The position numbers and the translations under genes were made by a program. Positions 51,497-59,752 of a DNA stretch of 64,000 bases are shown piece after piece; position 1 is the stretch's first letter, and each line of letters starts with the position of its first letter. Source of the stretch: Kitasatospora gansuensis. Its GTDB lineage: Bacteria; Actinomycetota; Actinomycetes; Streptomycetales; Streptomycetaceae. The stretch spans positions 6,696,001-6,760,000 of the forward strand of contig NZ_JACHJR010000001.1 of the NCBI RefSeq assembly GCF_014203705.1, read 5' to 3'. The notes under the pieces are model-generated. The model searched no databases. It had not been told where the DNA came from and saw nothing but the letters and a program-made list of their open reading frames with translations.

Positions 51497-53142
51497 GCCT
51501 GGTCCTCCGCTGACTGCTCCCGCACGATCCGGCGGAGCTTGAAGTGCTGGAGCTTGCCGCTCGGGTTGCGCGGCAGCGCGTCGATGAAGCGCACGTCGCG
51601 CGGGTACTTGTAGGGCGCGATCAGCTGCTTGACGTGGTCCTGGATCTCCCTGGCCTTCGCCGGGTCGCCGACCACCCCGTCCCGGAGCACCACGAACGCG
51701 CAGACCACCGAGCCCCGTTCGGGATCGGGAGCGGCGACCACCGCCGTCTCGGCCACGTCCGGGTGGGTGACCACCGCGGCCTCGACCTCGGGGCCGGCGA
51801 TGTTGTAGCCGGAGGAAACGATCATGTCGTCGCTGCGTGCCTGGTACCAGAAGTAGCCGTCCTCGTCGCGCACGAAGGTGTCGCCGGTGACGTTCCACCC
51901 GTTCACGACGTAGTTCGCCTGCCGCTCGTCGTCGAGGTAGCGGCAGCCGACCGGGCCGATCACGCCGAGCCGTCCCGCGACACCGGGAGCGGCCTCCTCG
52001 CCGTCGGGGCCCAGGACGGTGGCGCGGTAGCCGGGCACCGGCCGGCCGGTCGCGCCCGGGCGGATGTCCTCCCCGGTGGCCGAGATGAAGATGTGCAGCA
52101 GCTCGGTGGCGCCGATCCCGTCGATGACCTTGATGCCGAGCTCGTCGCGGAGCGTCTCCCACAGACCCAGGGGGATGTGCTCACCCGCGCTGACCGCCGA
52201 CCGGAGACCCGAAAGGCGTTGCACCTCACCGGACTTGACGATCTGCTGGTACGCGGTCGGTGCGGTGGCCAGCACCGTCACGCCGTGGTCGGCGACCAGC
52301 CGGGCGAGCTGGACCGGCGTGGCGGCCTCGGTGAGGAAGGCGCAGGCGCCCGCCCGGAGCGTGAAGACCACCAGCATGCCCAGGCCGAAGGTGAAGGCGA
52401 ACGGCGCGGTGCACGCGACCAGGTCGTCCGGGCGAAGCCGCAACGTGCTCTGCCCGAAGGTGTTGTCGATCGACAGCAGGTCACGGTGGAAGTGCACGGT
52501 GATCTTCGGGACGCCGGTGGTGCCCGAGGTCGGTCCGAACAGCGCGACGTCGTCCGCGGCGGTGTCCACCGCGCGGAACGGGCCCGACTTCCGCTCGGCC
52601 CGGTGGCTCAGGTCCTCGTCCGCGTCACCGCCGTGGGCCACCACGGCCAGGTCCGGCGCGACCGTGTCCCGTACGGTGAACACCTCGTCGAGGTACCGGT
52701 GGTCGACCAGCGCCACGGACGGCCGGGTCTTCGCCACGATCGGCGCCAGCTCGCGCGCCCGCAGCGCGGCCATGCTGCCGACCACGATGCCGCCGGCCTT
52801 CAGCACGCCCAGCCAGGCGGCGACGGCCCAGGGGTTGTTGGGGGACCGCAGCAGCACCCGGTTGCCGGGCACCAGGCCCAGGTCCTCGGTGAGCACCCGG
52901 GCGATCTGGTCGGCCCGCCGCTGGAGTTCGCCGTAGGTCCAGACGTCACCGTCCGGGGTGCGCAGCGCGGGCCGGTCCGGGCCGAATGCCGCCACCGGAC
53001 GGTCGATCAACTCGGCTGCGGCGTTGAGGCGTTCGGGGTACTGAAGCAGCTCGGTGGTGAACTCGAGCACCGGCCACTGCCCGGCGGGGGGCAGGTGGTC
53101 GCGGGCGAAGGTGTCGGTGTGTGCCGAGGTCGGCGCCGTCAT
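51493..53142 (-). CDS. Aryl-CoA ligase, 2-aminobenzoate/benzoate-CoA ligase type
   Basis: 549 residues, ANL superfamily. DTFARDHLPPAGQWPVLEFTTELLQYPERLNAAAELID at the N-terminus is characteristic of benzoate/2-aminobenzoate-CoA ligases. P loop LFGPTSGTTGVPKI (about 205-218), A5 DGIGATELLHIF, A7 YVVNGWNVTGD, A8 SDDMIVSSGYNIAGPEVE, and catalytic Lys in RNPSGKLQ (A10). It should activate the aromatic acid for the hydroxylase downstream. ATGA overlaps on both sides. Confidence 0.87.
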   Translation of the reverse strand: MTAPTSAHTDTFARDHLPPAGQWPVLEFTTELLQYPERLNAAAELIDRPVAAFGPDRPALRTPDGDVWTYGELQRRADQIARVLTEDLGLVPGNRVLLRSPNNPWAVAAWLGVLKAGGIVVGSMAALRARELAPIVAKTRPSVALVDHRYLDEVFTVRDTVAPDLAVVAHGGDADEDLSHRAERKSGPFRAVDTAADDVALFGPTSGTTGVPKITVHFHRDLLSIDNTFGQSTLRLRPDDLVACTAPFAFTFGLGMLVVFTLRAGACAFLTEAATPVQLARLVADHGVTVLATAPTAYQQIVKSGEVQRLSGLRSAVSAGEHIPLGLWETLRDELGIKVIDGIGATELLHIFISATGEDIRPGATGRPVPGYRATVLGPDGEEAAPGVAGRLGVIGPVGCRYLDDERQANYVVNGWNVTGDTFVRDEDGYFWYQARSDDMIVSSGYNIAGPEVEAAVVTHPDVAETAVVAAPDPERGSVVCAFVVLRDGVVGDPAKAREIQDHVKQLIAPYKYPRDVRFIDALPRNPSGKLQHFKLRRIVREQSAEDQA

Positions 53143-54056
53143 GGCCGGCCTGCCCCGGGCACCCGGATCATCCCTTCCTGGACCACGGAGGCCAGGTGGG
53201 TGCCGTCGGGGGTGAAGAACCGGCCCGAGCCGAGACCGCGCCCCGAGCCGGCCGCGTCGGCCTGCTGGGCGTAGAGCAGCCAGCCGTCCAGCGCGCCCGG
53301 CGGCGGCGTCCGGTGGAACCACATCGCGTGGTCGAGACTGGCGGTGACCAGCCCCTCCTGCGCCCAGTGCAGACCCAGGACCCGCAGCACCGGCTCCAGG
53401 ACCGTGTAGTCGCAGACGTAGGCGAGGGCTGCCGTGTCCCGCTGCGGATCGGTGAGCCCCTCGACCGGCCGCAGGGCGTCGAACGGCCTGACCCAGACCG
53501 CCTGGTGGGGCACCCGCGCACCCTCGACGCCCAGGTAGACCGGGCCCGGCACGTGGCGCATGTCGAAGCTCCGCCCGGTGGACCAGTACTCCTTCGAGGC
53601 CGGCGTCATCGTCCCGCCGGTCCGGTCCGCGAGGTAGTCGGCGGAGCCGGGCAGGTCCTCGGGGCCGGGCAGGTCCGGCCGCTCCGACTGGTGGCTCGGG
53701 CCGGGCTCGCCGGCCGCGAAGTTGGCCAGGCAGACGTACAGCGGCTTGCCGTGCTGGTAGCCGCGCACCTGCCGGGTCGCGTACCCGCGGCCGTCGCGCA
53801 GCAGCTCCACCTCGTAGCGCACCTCGCCGCCGATCTCGGCGGGGCGCATGAAGTAGGAGTGCATCGAGTGCAGCGTCTTGCCGTCGTCGACGGACCGCAT
53901 GGCGGCCGCCGCGGCCTGCGCGACGAGGTCGCCGCCGTAGGCCTTCGGCCACGGACAGGGCTGGGTGAGGGCGGTGAACGCGAGGTCGTAGTGCTCCGCC
54001 TTCGCCGGGCTCAGGGTGACCGCGGCGGTGAAGGTCTCCGAGGTGGTGTCGGTCAT
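53139..54056 (-). CDS. TesB-type acyl-CoA thioesterase
   Basis: 305 residues, a double hotdog. WPKAYGGDLVAQAAAAAMRSV and HSMHSYFMRPAEIGGEVRYEVELLRDGRGYATRQVRGYQHGKPLYV make the first hotdog; LDHAMWFHRTPPPGALDGWLLYAQQADAAGSGRGLGSGRFFTPDGTHLASVVQEGMIR the second, with the catalytic-type Asp in LDHAMWF. It probably frees the hydroxylated acid from CoA. Start and stop share one base with the cupin gene (TGATG). Confidence 0.87.
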   Translation of the reverse strand: MTDTTSETFTAAVTLSPAKAEHYDLAFTALTQPCPWPKAYGGDLVAQAAAAAMRSVDDGKTLHSMHSYFMRPAEIGGEVRYEVELLRDGRGYATRQVRGYQHGKPLYVCLANFAAGEPGPSHQSERPDLPGPEDLPGSADYLADRTGGTMTPASKEYWSTGRSFDMRHVPGPVYLGVEGARVPHQAVWVRPFDALRPVEGLTDPQRDTAALAYVCDYTVLEPVLRVLGLHWAQEGLVTASLDHAMWFHRTPPPGALDGWLLYAQQADAAGSGRGLGSGRFFTPDGTHLASVVQEGMIRVPGAGRP

Positions 54057-54541
54057 CAGGGCCGCTCCAGCCAGTCGCGCAGGTCCGCGTCCGGGACCTG
54101 GGGGAGGTTGACCACGATGTTCTCGGGGGTGCGGGTCGTCATCCAGGTCAGCGGCTTGTCGCGGTCGAGGTTGCACTCGACGTGCGGCATGAACGGCGGG
54201 ACGAAGACCCAGTCGCCCTCCGCCAGGTCGAGGTAGTCCTCGAACTTCCGGCCGAAGTAGATCCGGCCCCGGCCGGAGAGCACGTAGCCGCCGGTCTCGG
54301 CCTCACCGTGGTGGTGCGGCACCGAGCGGTAGCCGCCCTCGTTGTGGACCTTGCCGAACCAGATCCTGGTGGCCGGGGTGTGCTGGATGCTGACCCCCGA
54401 GATCCGGGTGGCGCCGTCGGACTGGCCGGTGTCCCCGGGTTCCGTACCGGCCCGGGTCACGACCGGCACCACCAGGCCGCTCGCCGTGGCGTACATCGAG
54501 TTGTCGCCCTCAAGGACGTGGTCACGTGGCTGGGGGTCCAT
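54056..54541 (-). CDS. Single-domain cupin protein
   Basis: 161 residues, AAGGAG site. Cupin motif 1: VPHHHGEAETGGYVLSGRGRIYFG (His-His-His and Glu); motif 2: EGDWVFVPPFMPHVECN (His). It should bind a metal. Gentisate dioxygenases are also cupins but about 350 residues with two domains, so this one is too short to be a standard member; ring cleavage or isomerisation in the pathway is possible. Confidence 0.8.
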   Translation of the reverse strand: MDPQPRDHVLEGDNSMYATASGLVVPVVTRAGTEPGDTGQSDGATRISGVSIQHTPATRIWFGKVHNEGGYRSVPHHHGEAETGGYVLSGRGRIYFGRKFEDYLDLAEGDWVFVPPFMPHVECNLDRDKPLTWMTTRTPENIVVNLPQVPDADLRDWLERP

Positions 54542-54596
54542 CGAAGCTCCTTGCCAGTGGGGAAGTGGGTGAGGAGAGGCGCCAGTTGGTGCAGTG

Positions 54597-55427
54597 TCAG
54601 CTCGTGCAGTTCCCATCCATGAACCGCACGGTGTTGCGCAGCCGGCCGATGCCGGGGATCTCGGTCTCGACGACGTCGCCGTCGGCGAGGAAGCGCTGGG
54701 GCTCCCGGGCCACCCCGACGCCGCCGGGCGTGCCGGTCAGCACGAGGTCGCCGGGGCGCAGCACGGTGAAGGTCGAGATGTACGCGAGCAGGTCGGCCGG
54801 GTCGAACACCAGCGTCCGGGTGTTGTCGCGCTGGACCTGCTCGCCGTTGACCCGGCAGATCACCTCCAGGCCCTCGGCGGGGTCGATCTCGTCCGGTGTC
54901 ACGACCACGGGACCGACCGGGGTGGAGGCGTCCCAGGCCTTCCCCTGGAACCACTCCAACGTGCGGTACTGCCAGTCGCGCACCGAGATGTCGTTCGCCA
55001 CGGTGTAACCGGCGATCCCGGCGAGAGCGGTCGACCGGTCGGCGCGGCGCAGGGTCGTGCCCACCACGACCGCCAGCTCGGCCTCCCAGTCGACCTGCAG
55101 GCCCGGCGGCAGGACGAGGTCGGCGTCGGGACCGGTGAGGCTGTCGGCGTACTTGGTGAAGAGCGTGGGGTGGGACGGCAGTTCGCGTCCGGTCTCCCGG
55201 ATGTGATCGGCGTAGTTCAGACCGCAGCAGATCACCTTGCGGGGCGCGGGCAGTGGCAGCACCGGCACGGCGCCTTCGATCCCCTCACCGGCCAGGGCGG
55301 TCAGCGACACCTGTGAGTTGGCCGCCAGGAGCTCCGACAGGTCGGTGGCCGGCAGCGCTCGCCAGGTGTCCCCGTCGAGCACCGCGGCGCTCGTACCGGC
55401 CGCATGGGCGACGGTCGCGAGGCGCAT
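54597..55427 (-). CDS. Fumarylacetoacetate hydrolase family protein
   Basis: 276 residues. FAH fold: VICCGLNYADHIRETG, HPTLFTKYADSLTGPDADLVLPPGLQVDWEAELAVVVG (metal-binding Glu residues), GYTVANDISVRDWQ, LVLTGTPGGVGVARE. Relatives hydrolyse fumarylpyruvate or decarboxylate/hydrate ring-cleavage products. It is the first gene of the leftward operon, so the pathway likely ends in C-C bond cleavage of a ring-opened acid. Confidence 0.88.
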   Translation of the reverse strand: MRLATVAHAAGTSAAVLDGDTWRALPATDLSELLAANSQVSLTALAGEGIEGAVPVLPLPAPRKVICCGLNYADHIRETGRELPSHPTLFTKYADSLTGPDADLVLPPGLQVDWEAELAVVVGTTLRRADRSTALAGIAGYTVANDISVRDWQYRTLEWFQGKAWDASTPVGPVVVTPDEIDPAEGLEVICRVNGEQVQRDNTRTLVFDPADLLAYISTFTVLRPGDLVLTGTPGGVGVAREPQRFLADGDVVETEIPGIGRLRNTVRFMDGNCTS

Positions 55428-55460
55428 GACCGTTCCTCTCCTTCGTACTGCCCGGCATCT

Positions 55461-55516
55461 TGTATTTCATTATTTCTACGACCGTCACGAGACTGTCAAT
55501 AGATGTTACGGTGACG
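55461..55516. promoter_or_regulatory. Divergent promoter region of the aromatic genes
   Basis: An AT-rich stretch. On the minus strand TTGACA (55499-55494) is followed after 17-19 bases by GAAATAAT, a plausible -35/-10 for the FAH operon. An inverted repeat CGTCAC (55483-55488) / GTGACG (55511-55516) flanks the -35 box and is a candidate PaaX site. Confidence 0.55.
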
Positions 55517-55547
55517 CCACCCAGTTCCCGTCCCGCAGGAGCCCTCC

Positions 55548-55982
55548 ATGGCGACCGACCTGACACCGGTTCCGGTCAATCCCGCGTCCCTGCCCAAGCC
55601 CAGCGGCTACTCGCACGGGACGCTCAGCGGCAACACGCTCCACCTGGGCGGTCAGACGGCCCTCGACCAGCACATGAAGATCGTTCCGGGCGGCATCGTC
55701 GAGCAGTTCCGGCAGGCATTCGGCAACGTCCTCGCGACCCTGGCCGAGGCGGGCGGCATCCCGCAGGACCTGGTGAGCGTGACGCTCTTCCTGACCGACA
55801 TCGCCGACTACCAGGCGCACGGCAAGGAGATCGGGCAGGTGTGGCGCGAGCTGGCCGGCCCGGTCTACCCCGCGCTGGCCGGCATCGGCACCACCGGGCT
55901 GTGGCAGCCCGAGGCCATGATCGAGATCCTCGGCGTCGCGGTCATCCCGGACGAGCGCCTGGTCCGGCCCGCGAGCGCCTGA
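55548..55982 (+). CDS. RidA family enamine/imine deaminase
   Basis: 144 residues, AGGAG site. YSHGTLSGNTLHLGGQTALDQ, QAFGNVLATLAEAGGIPQDLVSVTLFLTDIADYQAHG and a C-terminal PEAMIEILGVAVIP are the RidA fold; the conserved Arg of RidA (near residue 105) is not evident, so it may belong to an Rid subgroup. Divergent from the aromatic operon, it could hydrolyse an enamine formed by the 2-aminobenzoyl-CoA route. Confidence 0.85.
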   Translation: MATDLTPVPVNPASLPKPSGYSHGTLSGNTLHLGGQTALDQHMKIVPGGIVEQFRQAFGNVLATLAEAGGIPQDLVSVTLFLTDIADYQAHGKEIGQVWRELAGPVYPALAGIGTTGLWQPEAMIEILGVAVIPDERLVRPASA

Positions 55983-56028
55983 AAAACCATCTGCCACCGT
56001 GTCCGGGTCGAAGCCGCTGGAGGCCGCC

Positions 56029-57693
56029 GTGCCGTCGTCCACCCCGCCGTTCGCGGACCTGCTGCTGCGCGCGGGCCGCATCCACACCCTCGTCCCCGGC
56101 CAGGAGCCGCAGCAGGCGCTCGCGGTGCGCGGCGAGCGGGTGTTCGCGGTGTCGGAGGCGGCGGACGGGCTCGACGGCCTCGTCGGTCCGGCCACGACGC
56201 TGCTGGACCTGCCCGGCTCGACCGTGCTGCCGGCCTTCGACGACACGCACACGCATCTGATCGCGGCCGCCGACAGCGCCCATGACGTGGCCGTGGACGG
56301 TGCCCGTTCCATCCGGGAGTTCCTCGAGCTGATCCGCGCCCGGGCCGACCGGACGCCACCGGGTGAGTGGATCCGCACCGCCGGGCACTGGCAGGAGCTC
56401 AACCTCGCCGAACGCCGCTTCCCCACGGCGGCCGAGCTCGACCGGGCGACCGACCGGCATCCGGTGCTCGTGCTGCGCGGGGTGCACAACCAGGTCCTCA
56501 ACGGCTACGCGCTGCGCCTGTGCGGGATCAACGCTGACACCCCCGACCCGGTGGGCGGCAGCATCAGCCACACGGCCGACGGCCGGCCCGACGGCCACCT
56601 GCGCGGCGGCCTGGCCCTGATCCGGCCGCAGCTGCCCGCGCCCGATCCGGCGGCCAAGCTGGACGGCCTGCGCCTGGCCTCGCACGCCTACGCGGCGACC
56701 GGCATCGGCACCGTCCGCGACACCAACTCCTCCCTGGCCGACCTGGCCGCGCTCCAGCAGCTCCGCGAGAGCGGTGAACTCGGCTGCCGGGTCCGGGTAC
56801 TGCTCTCCACCATCGGCTTCACCACCGTGCGGCAGGTCGAGGAACTCCTCGACGGCATGGAGGCATGGCGGCACACCGCCGATCCCTGGTTGCGCGTATG
56901 GGGAGTGAAGTTCTGGCTGGACGGCGGGATCGAATCCGGCGCCCTGGAGGCCCCGTACTGCCCGGCGCACTGCCCCACTCCCGGATACACCGGTCAACTC
57001 GCCTGGGATCAAGAGGAGTTGGAGGCTGCTGTGGAGCGGGTGGTGCGGCGCGGCTGGCGGGTCGGCATCCACGCGTACGGGGACCGCGGCGTGCGTGCGC
57101 TCCTCGATCTGTTCGAGCGCGTGCAGAACCGCATCCCCGGCCTGCCCTACGGCACGCTGGTCATGGAGCACGGCGGACTCGCGGACCATGAACAGCGGCG
57201 CCGGGCGGTGCAGTTGGGCATTCCGGTGACCATTCAGCAGCCGCTGCTCCACGATGTCGCCGCCATCCAGGCCGAGTACTGGGGCAAGGAGCGGGTGGCC
57301 GCGCTGTTCCCCGCACGCGAGTGGCTGGACGCGGGCGCGGACGTCTCGGCCGGATCCGACTACCCCGTCGGCGCCTACGGCGCCGCACACTCGCTCCACG
57401 GGCTGACGACCCGGTCAACGGTCGACGGAGTCCTCGGCCCGGAGCACGCCATCTCCCGGCCGGAGGCGATCAAGCTGCACACCACCGCCGCCGCCCGTCT
57501 GACCGGCGAGACCCACCTGCGCGGGCAGCTCACCCCAGGCCGCCTCGCCGACCTCACGATCTGGCCCGACGACCCCACAACCGCCCCCGAGAACACCCTC
57601 GACAGCCTCCGGCCCAGCCACACCCTGCTCGGCGGCTCCCTCGTCCACGGCCTCGAAGCAGCCCGCCCCGCCGCCGGGCCCGACCGCCACTGA
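56029..57693 (+). CDS. YtcJ-like metal-dependent amidohydrolase
   Basis: 554 residues from a GTG with GGAGG five bases upstream (an in-frame GTG at 55999 lacks one). Amidohydrolase barrel: TVLPAFDDTHTHLI (HxH), a catalytic-type Lys in VWGVKFWLDGGIESGAL, VGIHAYGDRGVR, MEHGGLADHEQR (His), SAGSDYPVGAYG (Asp). The YtcJ group acts on amides or N-acyl groups. Next to RidA and the aryl-CoA genes it may release an amine or aromatic amide substrate. Confidence 0.85.
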   Translation: MPSSTPPFADLLLRAGRIHTLVPGQEPQQALAVRGERVFAVSEAADGLDGLVGPATTLLDLPGSTVLPAFDDTHTHLIAAADSAHDVAVDGARSIREFLELIRARADRTPPGEWIRTAGHWQELNLAERRFPTAAELDRATDRHPVLVLRGVHNQVLNGYALRLCGINADTPDPVGGSISHTADGRPDGHLRGGLALIRPQLPAPDPAAKLDGLRLASHAYAATGIGTVRDTNSSLADLAALQQLRESGELGCRVRVLLSTIGFTTVRQVEELLDGMEAWRHTADPWLRVWGVKFWLDGGIESGALEAPYCPAHCPTPGYTGQLAWDQEELEAAVERVVRRGWRVGIHAYGDRGVRALLDLFERVQNRIPGLPYGTLVMEHGGLADHEQRRRAVQLGIPVTIQQPLLHDVAAIQAEYWGKERVAALFPAREWLDAGADVSAGSDYPVGAYGAAHSLHGLTTRSTVDGVLGPEHAISRPEAIKLHTTAAARLTGETHLRGQLTPGRLADLTIWPDDPTTAPENTLDSLRPSHTLLGGSLVHGLEAARPAAGPDRH

Positions 57694-57712
57694 AATACCC
57701 AGAAAGGCAAAA

Positions 57713-57731
57713 ACCCCAGATCAACTGGGGT
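57713..57731. terminator. Bidirectional terminator
   Basis: ACCCCAG-ATCAA-CTGGGGT, with an A run before it (T run on the minus strand). It lies between the convergent amidohydrolase and lectin-like genes. Confidence 0.8.
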
Positions 57732-57778
57732 CTTAAGTGAGATCGGGCCTGTGCCCGATGGCTCGTCCGCCAGGCTGG

Positions 57779-58444
57779 TCAGTTCCGGGGCAGCCGCTCG
57801 AACTGCATGCCGAAGTACACGGTGCCAGGGCAGTTCTTCTCCGCTTCGGAGATGCTCGCGACGCCGAAATTCCCGCCGTCGGCGTTGCTGCCCGAGTATT
57901 TGCCAGCGATCGGGCAGGTTCGGCGGTACTCGCCGGTGGGGTAGGCCAGCCAGAAATGGCGGGCCTTCGTAGTGGACTCGATGCCCGTGCGCACCGTACC
58001 CGGCGTCACAAAATTGAAGGCCGTGGTCTTCCACTTGAACGCGGGGCCCACGAGAGTGCAGAGATCGCCCCCCATCAGGCCCTCGTGGTTGGGCCTTCCG
58101 GCGCAGAGGGGGACGGACGGCCCGAGCAGTGGGTCGGACATGGTGCTCAGGTGCTGCGTTGCAGGGTCGTAGGTCCAGCGTTGCGCGATGTCGGCCGGGT
58201 CGCACGCGCCGACCGAGGTCTTGCCCTTCGCGGCCCGGGAGTTGGCCACGCACACGACGGCGCCGCTGCCCAGGCTGGGCTTGATCAAAAACTCCCCGGC
58301 GGGGAACGGCTCCGGGACCAGCTCCGCCTCCTCGGCAGTTCGGACCTGGGCGGGGGCGGCAGCAGGAGCGGCCTGAGCGGCCACCCCGGTCATGAGCAGG
58401 GCACCACCCGTGAGCCCGACAGCCAAGACAGAGGGCAAGCGCAT
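57779..58444 (-). CDS. Secreted protein, possible ricin-B-like lectin
   Basis: 221 residues. A signal peptide (RLPSVLAVGLTGGALLMTGVAAQAAP) is followed by a Pro/Ala linker. The mature part has six Cys and a segment GAVVCVANSR...DIAQRWTYDPATQHLSTMSD resembling a QxW beta-trefoil repeat. The C-terminal half (FWLAYPTGEYRRTCPIAGKYSG) is not recognised. A carbohydrate-binding role is a guess. It lies near the tRNA gene and could be accessory. Confidence 0.6.
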   Translation of the reverse strand: MRLPSVLAVGLTGGALLMTGVAAQAAPAAAPAQVRTAEEAELVPEPFPAGEFLIKPSLGSGAVVCVANSRAAKGKTSVGACDPADIAQRWTYDPATQHLSTMSDPLLGPSVPLCAGRPNHEGLMGGDLCTLVGPAFKWKTTAFNFVTPGTVRTGIESTTKARHFWLAYPTGEYRRTCPIAGKYSGSNADGGNFGVASISEAEKNCPGTVYFGMQFERLPRN

Positions 58445-58700
58445 GCGGAACCTCCAAGGTCACGGACGGGACCGCGCCCGTCCTGAGACCAGCTTGAAGT
58501 CTCTTTCCGCATACCTCAGCCGGATTGACCCGCTCGAGGCTTGGGGGTGGCGAATGGCCCAGCATGATCACGCTGACGGAGCATTGCACCGGCGAGCCCC
58601 CGGCGCCACAGCAAGGTGACCAACGATCTCGAAGCCGGGCGGACCTGTGGGTCACGCGGTGGGTCACACAACCGCTGCACGGAGCCCGCAAAACAAGAAA
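58445..58700. other. Non-coding stretch left of tRNA-Leu
   Basis: About 255 bases with a short direct repeat (GTGGGTCACGCG / GTGGGTCACACA, near 58648-58672). The plus-strand frame there reads LWVTRWVTQPLHGARKTRKP, which resembles the C-terminal tail of tRNA-linked integrases. Nothing else is recognised. Confidence 0.35.
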
Positions 58701-58719
58701 ACCCCACGTGAAGTGGGGT
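58701..58719 (-). terminator. Terminator of tRNA-Leu
   Basis: ACCCCAC-GTGAA-GTGGGGT followed, on the minus strand, by TTTT. It sits 6 bases beyond the tRNA 3' end. Confidence 0.85.
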
Positions 58720-58725
58720 CTTGCT

Positions 58726-58813
58726 TGGTGTCCGAGGGGGGACTTGAACCCCCACGCCCGATAAAGGGCACTAGCACCTCAAGCTAGCGCGTCTGCCATT
58801 CCGCCACCCGGAC
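58726..58813 (-). tRNA. tRNA-Leu (anticodon GAG)
   Basis: Acceptor stem GTCCGGG pairs with CTCGGAC. Anticodon stem CTAGC/GCTAG encloses loop TTGAGGT with anticodon GAG. A long variable arm GCCC-TTTAT-GGGC marks a class II tRNA. T arm GGGGGTTCAAGTCCCCC. Discriminator A and an encoded CCA end at 58726. Confidence 0.95.
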
Positions 58814-59219
58814 AGGGTGTGTGCCTTGGGGTGTTTCGTGCTGTTCCCCTTGGCGACAGAGAGAACACTACCAGGCCCCGGGAGTGCTTCTCACCTGCGT
58901 TTCTTCCGGGTCCGGGGTGGCTGTGGGGGTGCGGGGCAGGGGAGGGGGACGGATCGGTGCAGAACGGACGGGAGGCAGGGGGAGATGGAGGTGCTGGCTC
59001 GCGTGGGTGTGGAGAAGCCGTCGGGGGCGTGAATGTTCCGTCGGCGGGTGGCCTGAAAGTGCAGGGGATCGGTCAGGATCGGTCGTGGAACGGTCGGGAC
59101 ACGCCACGGCGCGTCAAGTTGCAGTCGCTGAGCCGCTGCTGACTTTCGCTCTCCTAGCCTCGGTGGTCCAGTGCGAAGGGCGGCTTGACGTGGAGCAGAC
59201 CAGAGGACCGGCCGAGCCA
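58814..59219. other. Intergenic, promoter region of ATPase gene
   Basis: About 400 bases; G-rich, with open frames lacking ribosome sites. The region should contain the tRNA promoter (minus) and that of the ATPase gene (plus). No specific motif is certain. Confidence 0.4.
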
Positions 59220-59738
59220 GTGACGAGACGGCTGACGGCGGTGCCGACCAGGGGGCCGAGTATGGGGCCCGTGCAGGGGATCTGGCGGTTCTCGGCGGTG
59301 GCGCACGAGGCCTCCGTCCCGCAGACCCGGCACGCGGTGCGGGACCGGCTGCTGGCGCAGGGGATGGCGGGGCAGGACTACCAGGAGCTGATCGACGACC
59401 TGTTGCTGATCGTCTCCGAGCTGGTCAGCAACGCGGTCACGCACGCCGCGGTGCTGTCCCCGCAGCTGACCACCGAGCTGGTGATCGACGACGGGTGGGT
59501 CCGGGTCTCGGTGGAGGACGGGCACCCGTACCGGCCGAAGGCGCTGGAGAGCGATCTCGGGCAGCTCGGCGGGCGGGGGCTGCTGCTGGTGAAGAGCGTG
59601 ACGCTGCAGGCCGGCGGGGTGTGCGACGTGGAGCGGACCGGCGAGGGCGGCAAGGTGATCTGGGCCTCGCTCCCGCTGCCGGTGCCCCGGCAGCGCCGGG
59701 AGGGGAGCGCCGGGGGCGACTGGCACCCCCGGCGTTAG
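59220..59738 (+). CDS. HATPase anti-sigma-factor-type protein
   Basis: 172 residues if GTG 59220 is used; GTG 59190 and ATG 59262 are alternatives, with no clear ribosome site to decide. N box LLLIVSELVSNAVTHA, Asp in VSVEDGHP, G box LGGRGLLLVKSV. It resembles small RsbW/BldD-era regulatory kinases common in Streptomyces. It lies far from a sigma gene, so its partner is unknown. Confidence 0.78.
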   Translation: MTRRLTAVPTRGPSMGPVQGIWRFSAVAHEASVPQTRHAVRDRLLAQGMAGQDYQELIDDLLLIVSELVSNAVTHAAVLSPQLTTELVIDDGWVRVSVEDGHPYRPKALESDLGQLGGRGLLLVKSVTLQAGGVCDVERTGEGGKVIWASLPLPVPRQRREGSAGGDWHPRR

Positions 59739-59752
59739 CGAGCGGAAACGCG

